A stretch of DNA of 64,000 nucleotides from JAXLYE01 sp046351595. GTDB lineage: Bacteria; Myxococcota_A; Polyangia; Palsa-1104; JAEUJZ01. The stretch is taken from NCBI GenBank assembly GCA_046351595.1, contig JAXLYE010000003.1, positions 1,298,136-1,362,135 of the forward strand, written 5' to 3'. This document shows, piece by piece, positions 23,863 through 31,747 of this stretch (positions are counted from its first letter, which is position 1; each line of letters begins with the position of its first letter). Position numbers and translations under genes: made by a program. Below the pieces are notes generated by a model. The model searched no databases, had not been told where the DNA came from, and saw only the letters and a list, made by a program, of their open reading frames with translations.

Positions 23863-26598
23863 TCAGCCCTGCTTCCCGCGCGGCAGCTTCAACAGGTTCG
23901 GGCGCTCGGGGTTGACCCAGTGCCCGCCCCACTTGTTGTAAAGGTACACCAGCAGCGCCTCCCACTCGGCGCGCGTGCGCGTGTGCGGGAACGGCTCGGG
24001 CTGGATCGACTCCTCGCTGCTGTAGACGACCTCGATCCGATCCTTGCCGACGATCTTGCCGACGCGGAACGGCTTCCAGGTGTGGTTGTTGCTGGGATCA
24101 ATGTGGACGCGCGCGCCGGGCGCCTGGAACGACTGGCCCGAGATGGCGCGGCGGATGGCGCGCACGTCGTCGCCGGTGCCGGCCGCGGTCACGGCCTGCG
24201 CCCACAGGTGCACGCCGAAGTAGGCCGCCTCCATCGGATCCGAGATGCCGCGGTGCTCGCCGTACTTGCTCTTGAAGGCGCGCACGAAGCGCTCGTTCTC
24301 GGGCCGCTGCAGCGACTCGAAGTAGCTCCACGCCAGGTAGTCGCCGACCAGGTCCACGCCGACGAGCTGTGACATCTCGTTCTCGCCGATGCTGAACGAG
24401 ATCACGGGCAGCTTCTGCGCGGTGATGCCGGCCTCGCGCAGCTCGCGGTAGAAGGGCTGGTTGCTGTCGCCCTGCACGAAGTTGAAGATGACGTCGGGCT
24501 TGGCCTGCGCGATCTTCTTGGCGATCGGCTTGAAGTCGGTTTCGCTGAGCAGCACGAACTTCTCGCCGACCACGCGCACGTCGAGATCCTTGGCCGTGTC
24601 CTTGATCAGCTCCGTGCACATGTGGCCGAGCAGGCCGTCGGCACCGACGACGAAGATCTTCTTCGCGCCGAGCTTCTCGGCCGCCCACTTCACCGCCGGG
24701 ATGACCTGCTGGTTCGGCGTCGCGCCGTTGTAGATGATGTTGGGCGAGTCTTCCATGCCCTCGTCGCGCGAGGGGAAGACCAGCAGGTGATCGTACTTCT
24801 CGACGATGGTCTTCATCTCGCGGCGGTTCGACGGCGTCCAGCCGCCGAAGATGGTCACGACCTTCTCCTGCGTGATCAGGCGCTCGGTCTCGCGCGAGAA
24901 GACGTCGTTGTCGCTCTTGCCGTCGATGCGGATCGGCTCGATGCGGCGGCCGAGCAGCCCGCCCGCGGCGTTGATCTCGTCGATGGCGAGCAGCGTCGCC
25001 TCGACGATGGGCCGCGTGCTGATGGCCATGGTGCCGGACATCGAGTTGAGCACGCCCACCTTGATCGGCGGCTTGGGCGGCGGCGGCGCCATGTCTGCGA
25101 CGATGGCGGGCAGCTGCGGCCGGCCGCCGAGATCGTCGGGCCGGAAGTTCCGCCAGACCAGAAGGGCCAGCGCCAGCATCGCCGCCACCAGCCCGAGCGC
25201 GCCGACCCAGAACGCCGGCGTCGAGGTCTGCGTCGTCGGCTGCATCTGCTGGCCGCTGCGCGTCTGCGACTCGCTCGGCGGGTTGGACGGGATGAGCTGG
25301 TTGCCGCCCGAGTGCGCCGAGATGGCGGAGCCCGGCGTCTGCATCCCCAGCGAGCGGCTGCTCGGCAACCCGGCCAGCGAGCCCGAGGTCTTGGGGTTGA
25401 GCATGCTGCCGCCCGACAGCGTCGAGTACAGGCTGTTGCGCGGCCGGCGCATGTTGATGAGCGAGGGCTCGTGCGGCACCAAAAAGGCGTAGGGCCGCTT
25501 CGGTGCGTCGACGAGCGCGGCCTCCAGCGCCTGGCGCATCTCGTCCGCGGTCTGGTAGCGGTCCGCGGGCGACTTGGCCATCGACTTCATCACGACCTGC
25601 GTGACGGCCTCGGGGATCTCGGGGTTGATCTCGCGCGGGTCCGGCGTCGGCGCGGTCACGTGCTTGAACATGATCTGCGGCGCCGCCTCGCCCGAGTACG
25701 GCGGCTTGCCGGTCAAGAGCGTGTAGTACGTCGCGCCGAGCGAGTACACGTCGGTGCGGTGATCGAGCGCGCCGTCGCTGGCCTGCTCGGGGCTCATGTA
25801 CAGCGGCGTGCCCGCGACCACGCCGGTCTGGGTCAGCGCTGCCGCGTCGTACAGCGTGTCCTTGACCAGTCCGAAGTCTACCAGCTTGGTCACGCCCGTC
25901 GGTGAGCACAGAATATTGTCGGGCTTTATGTCGCGGTGGATGAGGCCCGCCTGGTGCGCCGCGTGCAGCGCCGCGCAGGAGTCGGCGATGATCTTGGTCG
26001 CCTCGGCCCAGTGCAGCGGGCCGCGCTCCTTGACGTAGGTCGCCGTCGACGTCGGGTTCAGGAGCTCCATTACGATGTAGTAATGGTCCGCTTCCTGCCC
26101 GATGTCGTAGATGGCGATGATGTTGGGGTGGTTGAGGCGGCCCGCGACCTGCGCCTCGGTGATGAAGCGATCGACGGCGCGCTGGTTCTGCGTCAGCGAC
26201 TCGGGCAGGAACTTGATGGCGACGCGCCGGCTGAGCGCCGTGTCCTCGCCCTCGTAGACCATGCCCATGCCGCCCTTGCCGATGACCGACTCGACGCGGT
26301 ACTTGCCGAACATCTGCCCGATGCGCGGGTCGACGCGGCGCACCCAGGACGGCTCCGGCGTCGCCATCGTCACCATGCCCAGCGCCGGCAGGCTCACCGT
26401 CGAGCTGAGGTCCTCGTCGCCGGGGTTGCTGTTCGGGCTGCCGCCGGGGTTGCTGTTGGTGCTGCCGCCGGGGTTGCTGTTGGTGCTGCCGCCCGGGCTG
26501 CTGATTCTGCCGCCGACCTGGACTACCGGCCGTCCCGCTGGAGCTTCGGCTTCAGCAGGACTTGTGCCGGTAGGCGGTTTTTTGTCGGCACCAGACAT
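23863..26598 (-). CDS. Receptor Ser/Thr kinase with external amide/urea-type binding domain
   Basis: A 911-residue receptor kinase. The N-terminal ~70 residues are disordered with (GGSTNSNP) repeats. The kinase (~90-355) has GKGGMGMVY, VAIKF, HRDIKPDN, VDFGLV and GTPLYMSPE. A Ser/Gln-rich juxtamembrane linker precedes one membrane segment (WVGALGLVAAMLALALLVW, ~460). The external ~400 residues are a type I periplasmic-binding fold closest to urea/short-chain amide binding proteins (VGVLNSMSGTMA, DEINAAGGLLGRRIEP, FPSRDEGMEDSPNIIYNG). Ligand binding outside probably controls phosphorylation inside. The ATG at 26598 is chosen; TTG and GTG lie just upstream. Confidence 0.9.
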   Translation of the reverse strand: MSGADKKPPTGTSPAEAEAPAGRPVVQVGGRISSPGGSTNSNPGGSTNSNPGGSPNSNPGDEDLSSTVSLPALGMVTMATPEPSWVRRVDPRIGQMFGKYRVESVIGKGGMGMVYEGEDTALSRRVAIKFLPESLTQNQRAVDRFITEAQVAGRLNHPNIIAIYDIGQEADHYYIVMELLNPTSTATYVKERGPLHWAEATKIIADSCAALHAAHQAGLIHRDIKPDNILCSPTGVTKLVDFGLVKDTLYDAAALTQTGVVAGTPLYMSPEQASDGALDHRTDVYSLGATYYTLLTGKPPYSGEAAPQIMFKHVTAPTPDPREINPEIPEAVTQVVMKSMAKSPADRYQTADEMRQALEAALVDAPKRPYAFLVPHEPSLINMRRPRNSLYSTLSGGSMLNPKTSGSLAGLPSSRSLGMQTPGSAISAHSGGNQLIPSNPPSESQTRSGQQMQPTTQTSTPAFWVGALGLVAAMLALALLVWRNFRPDDLGGRPQLPAIVADMAPPPPKPPIKVGVLNSMSGTMAISTRPIVEATLLAIDEINAAGGLLGRRIEPIRIDGKSDNDVFSRETERLITQEKVVTIFGGWTPSNRREMKTIVEKYDHLLVFPSRDEGMEDSPNIIYNGATPNQQVIPAVKWAAEKLGAKKIFVVGADGLLGHMCTELIKDTAKDLDVRVVGEKFVLLSETDFKPIAKKIAQAKPDVIFNFVQGDSNQPFYRELREAGITAQKLPVISFSIGENEMSQLVGVDLVGDYLAWSYFESLQRPENERFVRAFKSKYGEHRGISDPMEAAYFGVHLWAQAVTAAGTGDDVRAIRRAISGQSFQAPGARVHIDPSNNHTWKPFRVGKIVGKDRIEVVYSSEESIQPEPFPHTRTRAEWEALLVYLYNKWGGHWVNPERPNLLKLPRGKQG
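26420..26503. repeat. 24-base tandem repeat encoding GGSTNSNP
   Basis: Three full 24-base copies (26420-26443, 26444-26467, 26468-26491) and a partial fourth. On the minus strand they give an eight-residue Gly/Ser/Asn/Pro linker repeat at the N-terminus of the receptor kinase. Copies two and three are identical. Confidence 0.9.
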
Positions 26599-26955
26599 TG
26601 CCACCAATCATCCGAGAGTCGCAGCCCCGGGTCAAGGCGCTGTGGCGCACGGTCATTCGTCGGCAACCGTCACGGAGTTGCCCCCACGCGAGGGCACATG
26701 CGCGGGGCGGTCGCAGCCGGATCTTTCCGCGTAGCAGACGTCACATCGCTCGGCCCAGACGGCACAGCGGCCCGGCCATCGCGGTCGCCCGGACCGCTGC
26801 GCGCGGCACGAAACCGACCCGCCGGCCGCGCATCGCCGGCTGCAGCGGGGGCGTGCGGCGCGCGCTCCGCACGTGTCCGCACACTGCCCGCCGCGGTGCC
26901 ACAGCAGCGGGTTTCGTCTACAGGTGCATCGGCCGCAGCCGCGCCGGCGCTCGCT
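26599..26955. other. Non-coding gap upstream of the receptor kinase
   Basis: About 357 bases between the kinase start and the end of the HEAT/propeller gene, both on the minus strand. It must hold the kinase promoter. I find no clear promoter match, hairpin or small gene. Confidence 0.4.
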
Positions 26956-29900
26956 CTAGCCGCACGCGAGCACGTCGCCGCGGGCCGTGCCCAAGAGGAA
27001 GCCGGTAACGTCGCCGGCGATCGCGGTGATCGGGCTGTCGACGGGGACGTGGCCGCGCAGGGACAGCCGCTCGAGATCGTAGACGGCCAGCGCGCCGCCG
27101 TCCGACAGCCCGAGCAGGGAGCCGGCCACCGCACCGAGCAGCGAGCGATCGGGAAGGGCCGGCGCGCCCGGCGGCGCGGCCAGGTCGAGGACACCGTGCA
27201 GCGCGCCGGCCGCGGTATAGACCTCGGCGCGGGGGCCGCTGCGCAGGACGAACCGCGCGGCCTGCGGGCTGCTCAGCACCGCGCCGTGCGTCTGGACGCC
27301 GTCGAGCGCCCGGTCGGCACGCAGCAGCAGCTCGGCCGCGAGGGTGTAGCGGCCGCTCGCCTGGCGCCGCAGCACAGCGACGCAGCCCGCGCTCAGCACC
27401 AGCAGCGTCGCGCCGCCGTCGACGACCCGCAGCAGCGGCCAGGCGTCCTCGGAAAGCGTCGCCTTGCCCAGCTGCTTGAGTCGCTTGCCGTCGGCGCTGG
27501 CCCGCAGCTCGAGCGCGCCGTCCATGGTCACCGCGACGAAGCGCTCGCCGTCGGGCAGCACCGCGGCGTCGGTGGCGAAGCCCTTGATGTCGCGGCTCGC
27601 GATCCCCTCGCCGGTCGTCGGGTCGTACAGGGTCAGCGGTCGGTAGACGTTGTGGCCGATGGCCCAGACCAACAGGCGGTGCGGCCCGAGCGGCAGGATC
27701 CCCGACAGCCCGTCGTTCGGGTACAGCCGCCGCTCCTCGCGCTCGGCCTCGTCTCCCGCGTCGTCGTCTTCGTCATCTTCTCCCTCGTCTTCTCCCTCGT
27801 CTTCTCCCTCGTCGGGCGGCAGCTCCACCCTGCGTCCGTCGCCGTGAAACAGCGCCACGCCGCTCTCCTCCAGCACCGCGACGTAGGTGCCGTCGGGGCC
27901 GACCTGCCACAGGCTGCTCTCACCGGCCAGGCCGGGCACGCGGCCGCGCACCTGGCCCGCGGGCCCGAGCAGCCACAGCTCGCTGGCCGTGGCCGCGGCG
28001 ATCACCGCGCCGACGCGCTCGACCCGCGTGACCGCGCCGCTGCCGAGCGTCGCCAGCCGCGTCCACGCAAGCGCTGACGGCGCCGCCGCTGCCGCTGGCT
28101 CCGTCGCGGCGACCGGCGGGCGCGCGGGCCGCGCCTGGGCCAGCGCGCGATCGCACAGCGCCCGCTCGGCCTTGCGCAGCCGCGAGCTGCCCAGCCGCTC
28201 CAGCGCGTCCCCGAGCTCGGGGACCGCGTGCGTGCCCAGGAGCTCGAGCGCCAGGCCGCGCAGCGCCCGATCCTTAAGCAGCGCCGCCAGCCGCTCGACG
28301 GCGCGTGCCCGACTCGCGGGAGCTTCCAGCGCCGCCAGCAGCGCCGCGCGCAGCGGCCGGTGCAGCTCCGCCGCGTCGAGGTCCTCGAGCCGGTCCAGCA
28401 CGCCGAACACCGCGGCCGGCTCGAGCGCGCCGAGCCGGTCGAGCAGGTAGGCCCGCCCCTCGTCGGACAGCCGGGCACGCTGCAGCGGCGCCTGCCACAG
28501 CGCGAGCAGCGGCGCCACGATGCGTGTCCCCGCCGCCTGCACCACCGGGTACAGCCGCGACGAGCTGCCGCTCCAGCCGCACAAGACGAAGAACCACAGC
28601 GCGCCCTCGTCCTCGCGGGCCAGGCGCGTCGCGAGCTCCGTCGGGGTGTCGTGTCGGCCGCGCACCACCGCCTGATACAGCGCGGCGCGAGCGACCGGCA
28701 GCGGCGGCTCGGCTCGGGCGACGCGCTCGTCGCGGGGGCGGCCACTCGCGAGCTCCGCGGCCTGCTCCTTCTGCTCGTCCGGCAGCGCCCGCGCCGCGGC
28801 GACGAACGCCCGGATCGGCTCGGGCAGCGGCCAGCCCGCGTCGGTCGCCGGCCGCAGCGCCCGCCGGATCGGATCGTCCGCCTCGGCGCCGTCCTTCGGG
28901 CTGTCCTTGGCGACGCCGGTGCCGGGCCGCGCGCTCAGCTCCGTCGCCAGCTCGCGCACCTCGGGCTCGAAGCAGCGCGCCGCCAGCGCCTGCGCCAGGC
29001 GCTCCTGCCCGGCCGGCGACGCCGTCGTCCAGCGCGTCCGAGTCTGCCGGAGCAGCGCGTCCAGCGGCTGCTGCGCCAGCACCTCCGCGGCGTGTCCTGC
29101 CGCACGCTCGTGCGCGCCCGCAGCCGCGAGCTCGGCCGCAAGCTCCGCCGCCGTCTCCGACGGGACGCGCGCGCAGCACGCGAGCACCGCCCACTGCAGG
29201 CGCTCCGGCCCCGCCGCGAGCGCGCCCGCTTCGTCGCGTGCCAGCTGCTCGGCCAGCGCCGGCACGGTCTCGGGACCGAAGTCGGCGAGGTGGCCCTCGA
29301 GCCAGTAGCTCTCGGCGCCCGCGAACAGCGCGGCGGCCGCCCAGCGCGCCAGCTCCGGCGTCGCAAAGGCCGTGAGCTCCTCGTAGTCCTGGCTGTAGCC
29401 GTCGTTCAGATCCAGCGACCGCGCCCACTCGAGCAGCAGCGCGTCGCGGCGCTCGGCGGGCAGCGCGCGCAAGAGCGGCCACACGCACGCGGGTCGCGAC
29501 GGGCTCCTGAGCAGGCGCCGCAGCACCGCGTCGAAGCGCTCGGGCAGCGGCCTGCCGCGCTGGGCGAGGTCGCGGGCGTACAGCCCGAGCGCGAAGTCCG
29601 GCTCGCCGTAGACGTAGTGCGCGGGGCGCGCCTCGATCTGCTGGCGCGCGGCATCGGCCTCGCGCTCGAGCAGCGCCGCCATGGCCGGCCCGCGCGAGCC
29701 GAACATCTGCGGCACCTCGGGCCCGTCCCACGTCAGCTTGCGCACCGCGACGAACAGCTCCTCGTCGCTGGCGTGCGGCGCGAACGGCGCGAAGTGGCTG
29801 GCCCACATGCCGACCTTCTCGATCGCGGGCGAGGCCGCACACGCCACCACCGCGCGCCGCCAGGCCGCCTCACCAAAGGCGCGCTCCGCGTCGGTGAAGC

Positions 29901-30459
29901 CCTCGGGGCACCAGGTGTAGCGGGCGGCCGCGCGCGCCGCGAAGGGCTCGAGCAGCCGCGTCCGCGCCGCCGAGTCCCCGAGCTCGCCCAGCCGCGCCAG
30001 CGCGAAGCCGAGCGCCGGTCCGACGGGCGCCGCGAGCTCGGTCCAGGCCGCGAGCAGCGCCCGCCGCTCGGGCAGCGCGCGCACCAGGTTCTCCAGCGCC
30101 ACGCTCCAGCCCGGGTAGGGCTGGGTCTTGCTGCCGTACGGCGGCTCGTGCCCGAGCGGCCCCGGCTCCGCCGCCAGCCGCCGCAGCAGCGCCAGCGCGC
30201 GCGTGCTCGTGACCTCGGGCGCGATGCTGCCGAGCAGCTGCAGCGCCGCCTCGCTGGCCAGCACGCGCGCGACGCCCGTGTGCGCCTTCTTGTCGGGCTT
30301 CGGCCCGCTGCCGTCCGCGCCTCCGCCGTCTTCCACGACCGCCCACAGCGCCCGCGCCGCGCGGATCGCGTCGCCGCTGAACAGCGCCAGGAAGCGCTCG
30401 CGCTCGAACTCCGGGGAGCGGGCGGCGTAACCCGCCGCGACGACAGGATCAGGCTGCAT
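26956..30459 (-). CDS. Large HEAT-like/beta-propeller protein, unknown function
   Basis: A 1167-residue protein without signal peptide. Residues ~1-800 are Ala/Leu/Arg-rich and helical, in the style of HEAT/armadillo solenoids. Residues ~815-1167 are beta-strand-rich with propeller-like repeats (LWLLGPAGQVRGRVPG, YVAVLEESGVALFHGDG, FVAVTMDGALEL, SLLGLSDGGALAVYD, GFLLGTARGDVLA). An acidic loop (EGEDEGEDEGEDDEDDD) sits between blades. The composition suggests a cytoplasmic scaffold. No family is recognised. A twelve-base DNA repeat (27776-27811) encodes the acidic loop. Confidence 0.7.
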   Translation of the reverse strand: MQPDPVVAAGYAARSPEFERERFLALFSGDAIRAARALWAVVEDGGGADGSGPKPDKKAHTGVARVLASEAALQLLGSIAPEVTSTRALALLRRLAAEPGPLGHEPPYGSKTQPYPGWSVALENLVRALPERRALLAAWTELAAPVGPALGFALARLGELGDSAARTRLLEPFAARAAARYTWCPEGFTDAERAFGEAAWRRAVVACAASPAIEKVGMWASHFAPFAPHASDEELFVAVRKLTWDGPEVPQMFGSRGPAMAALLEREADAARQQIEARPAHYVYGEPDFALGLYARDLAQRGRPLPERFDAVLRRLLRSPSRPACVWPLLRALPAERRDALLLEWARSLDLNDGYSQDYEELTAFATPELARWAAAALFAGAESYWLEGHLADFGPETVPALAEQLARDEAGALAAGPERLQWAVLACCARVPSETAAELAAELAAAGAHERAAGHAAEVLAQQPLDALLRQTRTRWTTASPAGQERLAQALAARCFEPEVRELATELSARPGTGVAKDSPKDGAEADDPIRRALRPATDAGWPLPEPIRAFVAAARALPDEQKEQAAELASGRPRDERVARAEPPLPVARAALYQAVVRGRHDTPTELATRLAREDEGALWFFVLCGWSGSSSRLYPVVQAAGTRIVAPLLALWQAPLQRARLSDEGRAYLLDRLGALEPAAVFGVLDRLEDLDAAELHRPLRAALLAALEAPASRARAVERLAALLKDRALRGLALELLGTHAVPELGDALERLGSSRLRKAERALCDRALAQARPARPPVAATEPAAAAAPSALAWTRLATLGSGAVTRVERVGAVIAAATASELWLLGPAGQVRGRVPGLAGESSLWQVGPDGTYVAVLEESGVALFHGDGRRVELPPDEGEDEGEDEGEDDEDDDAGDEAEREERRLYPNDGLSGILPLGPHRLLVWAIGHNVYRPLTLYDPTTGEGIASRDIKGFATDAAVLPDGERFVAVTMDGALELRASADGKRLKQLGKATLSEDAWPLLRVVDGGATLLVLSAGCVAVLRRQASGRYTLAAELLLRADRALDGVQTHGAVLSSPQAARFVLRSGPRAEVYTAAGALHGVLDLAAPPGAPALPDRSLLGAVAGSLLGLSDGGALAVYDLERLSLRGHVPVDSPITAIAGDVTGFLLGTARGDVLACG
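27776..27811. repeat. 12-base tandem repeat (tcttctccctcg)3
   Basis: Three perfect tandem copies encoding the Glu/Asp/Gly acidic loop of the HEAT/propeller protein on the minus strand. In-frame slippage would change only loop length. Confidence 0.9.
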
Positions 30460-30543
30460 CGACCGAGTATAGCGGCGGCGGCACCCGTCCTGAACCGTGC
30501 GGCGCCGGCCCCGTCTCGCCAGGCACCGCCGCTGACGGCCGCG

Positions 30544-31626
30544 TCACAGCCCGGTCCTGGCGAACGCCTCGGCCAGGACCGCCGCGCGATCGCGACCGCC
30601 CAGGCGCCCGAACACCGCCAGCGCCCGATCCGCGCTGTCCGTGAACACGCCGTCGGAGCCGAGCTGGCGCAGCAGCCGCAGCTGCCACTCCGGGTTGATG
30701 GTGTAGTGGTGGACCAGCAGCCCGGCGCGGTGGGCCGGGCCGGTGTGCCACGGCATCCCCTCGTACCCCGACGGGCCGATCCCCGCGCCCAGCGCCGCGG
30801 CCCGCTGCACGAAGGCGTGCCACGGCTCCTTGCCGACGTCCTTGCGATCGATGAGCAGCACGCGCGGCACCGCGGGCGCGAGCTCGCGCAGGCGCACCAG
30901 GCTCTCGGGGACGAACGACTGGAAGAGCACGCGCGCCGTCGCTGCGGGCGCGCCGTCGGGCGGCGCATCGAGCCAGCCGCGGGCGCGCAGCAGCGTCACG
31001 AGCTCGCGCTCGTAGCCCGCGTATCTGCCCGCGCCCTTGGTCTCCAGGTACAGGCCGGGCCTCTGGGGGCGACCGCTCGCCGCCGCGGATCCGGCGAGGT
31101 CGAGCAGCTCCTCAATGCGCAGGATGCGCAGGCCGACATACGCGGGGCGGGCCCGCTCCGGGTGCGCGGCATTCCACCACGAGCCCGCGTCGAGCCGCTG
31201 CAGCTCCTGCCACGTGAACGCGTCGGCGCCGCGGCCGCGCCGCTCCGGGAACACCGCCGCTACGTCGGTGGTGCGCTCGAGCGTGTCGTCGTGCAGCGCG
31301 ATGAGCACGCCGTCGCTCGTCCGCTGCACGTCGGCCTCCAGGTAGTCGGCGCCGAGCTCGCGCGCCAAGAGGTACGCGGCGCGGGTTTCCTCCGGGGCCC
31401 AGGCAGACAGGCCGCGGTGCGCGATCACCGCCGGATAGGGCACGTGCAGCCGCGCCGCGATCGGCGCGCCGGCCGAGGTCGGGCTCTGCGCATACGCCGC
31501 GAGCAGCAAGAGCACGGGCGCTGCCGCGAGCAGCGACAGCAGGACGAAGAGCGCGCGGCGACCGCGCGAGCGCCGGGCGCGCGCCGCCCGATCCGGCGCA
31601 GGCACAGAGAGAGACGGCTGGGTCAT
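30544..31626 (-). CDS. Glycerophosphodiester phosphodiesterase, membrane-anchored
   Basis: A 360-residue protein. An N-terminal membrane segment (LFVLLSLLAAAPVLLLLAAYA, ~27-47) anchors it, with the catalytic GDPD barrel outside. Motifs are AHRGLSAWAPEET (catalytic His and Glu), EADVQRTSDGVLIALHDDTLERTT (metal ligands and second His), LYLETKG and FTDSADRA. It hydrolyses glycerophosphodiesters to glycerol-3-phosphate and an alcohol. Followed on the same strand by the HEAT/propeller gene 84 bases downstream. No ribosome site is evident before the ATG at 31626. Confidence 0.9.
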   Translation of the reverse strand: MTQPSLSVPAPDRAARARRSRGRRALFVLLSLLAAAPVLLLLAAYAQSPTSAGAPIAARLHVPYPAVIAHRGLSAWAPEETRAAYLLARELGADYLEADVQRTSDGVLIALHDDTLERTTDVAAVFPERRGRGADAFTWQELQRLDAGSWWNAAHPERARPAYVGLRILRIEELLDLAGSAAASGRPQRPGLYLETKGAGRYAGYERELVTLLRARGWLDAPPDGAPAATARVLFQSFVPESLVRLRELAPAVPRVLLIDRKDVGKEPWHAFVQRAAALGAGIGPSGYEGMPWHTGPAHRAGLLVHHYTINPEWQLRLLRQLGSDGVFTDSADRALAVFGRLGGRDRAAVLAEAFARTGL

Positions 31627-31747
31627 GCGGCAACGACTTTATGCCGGTCCGGTACGGCGTAGCCAGCGCCTGCTCGCGCCGCCGCTGCAGGCGCAAGCTG
31701 CCGTCGAGAAGAGAGCAGAAGGGAGGGGAGGGAGTCGGCTGCGGGCG

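Noticed and set aside
28228..31662. A 1144-residue plus-strand gene
   Set aside because: Antisense of the HEAT/propeller and glycerophosphodiesterase genes; it is Arg/Gln-rich with no motifs, an artefact of high GC.
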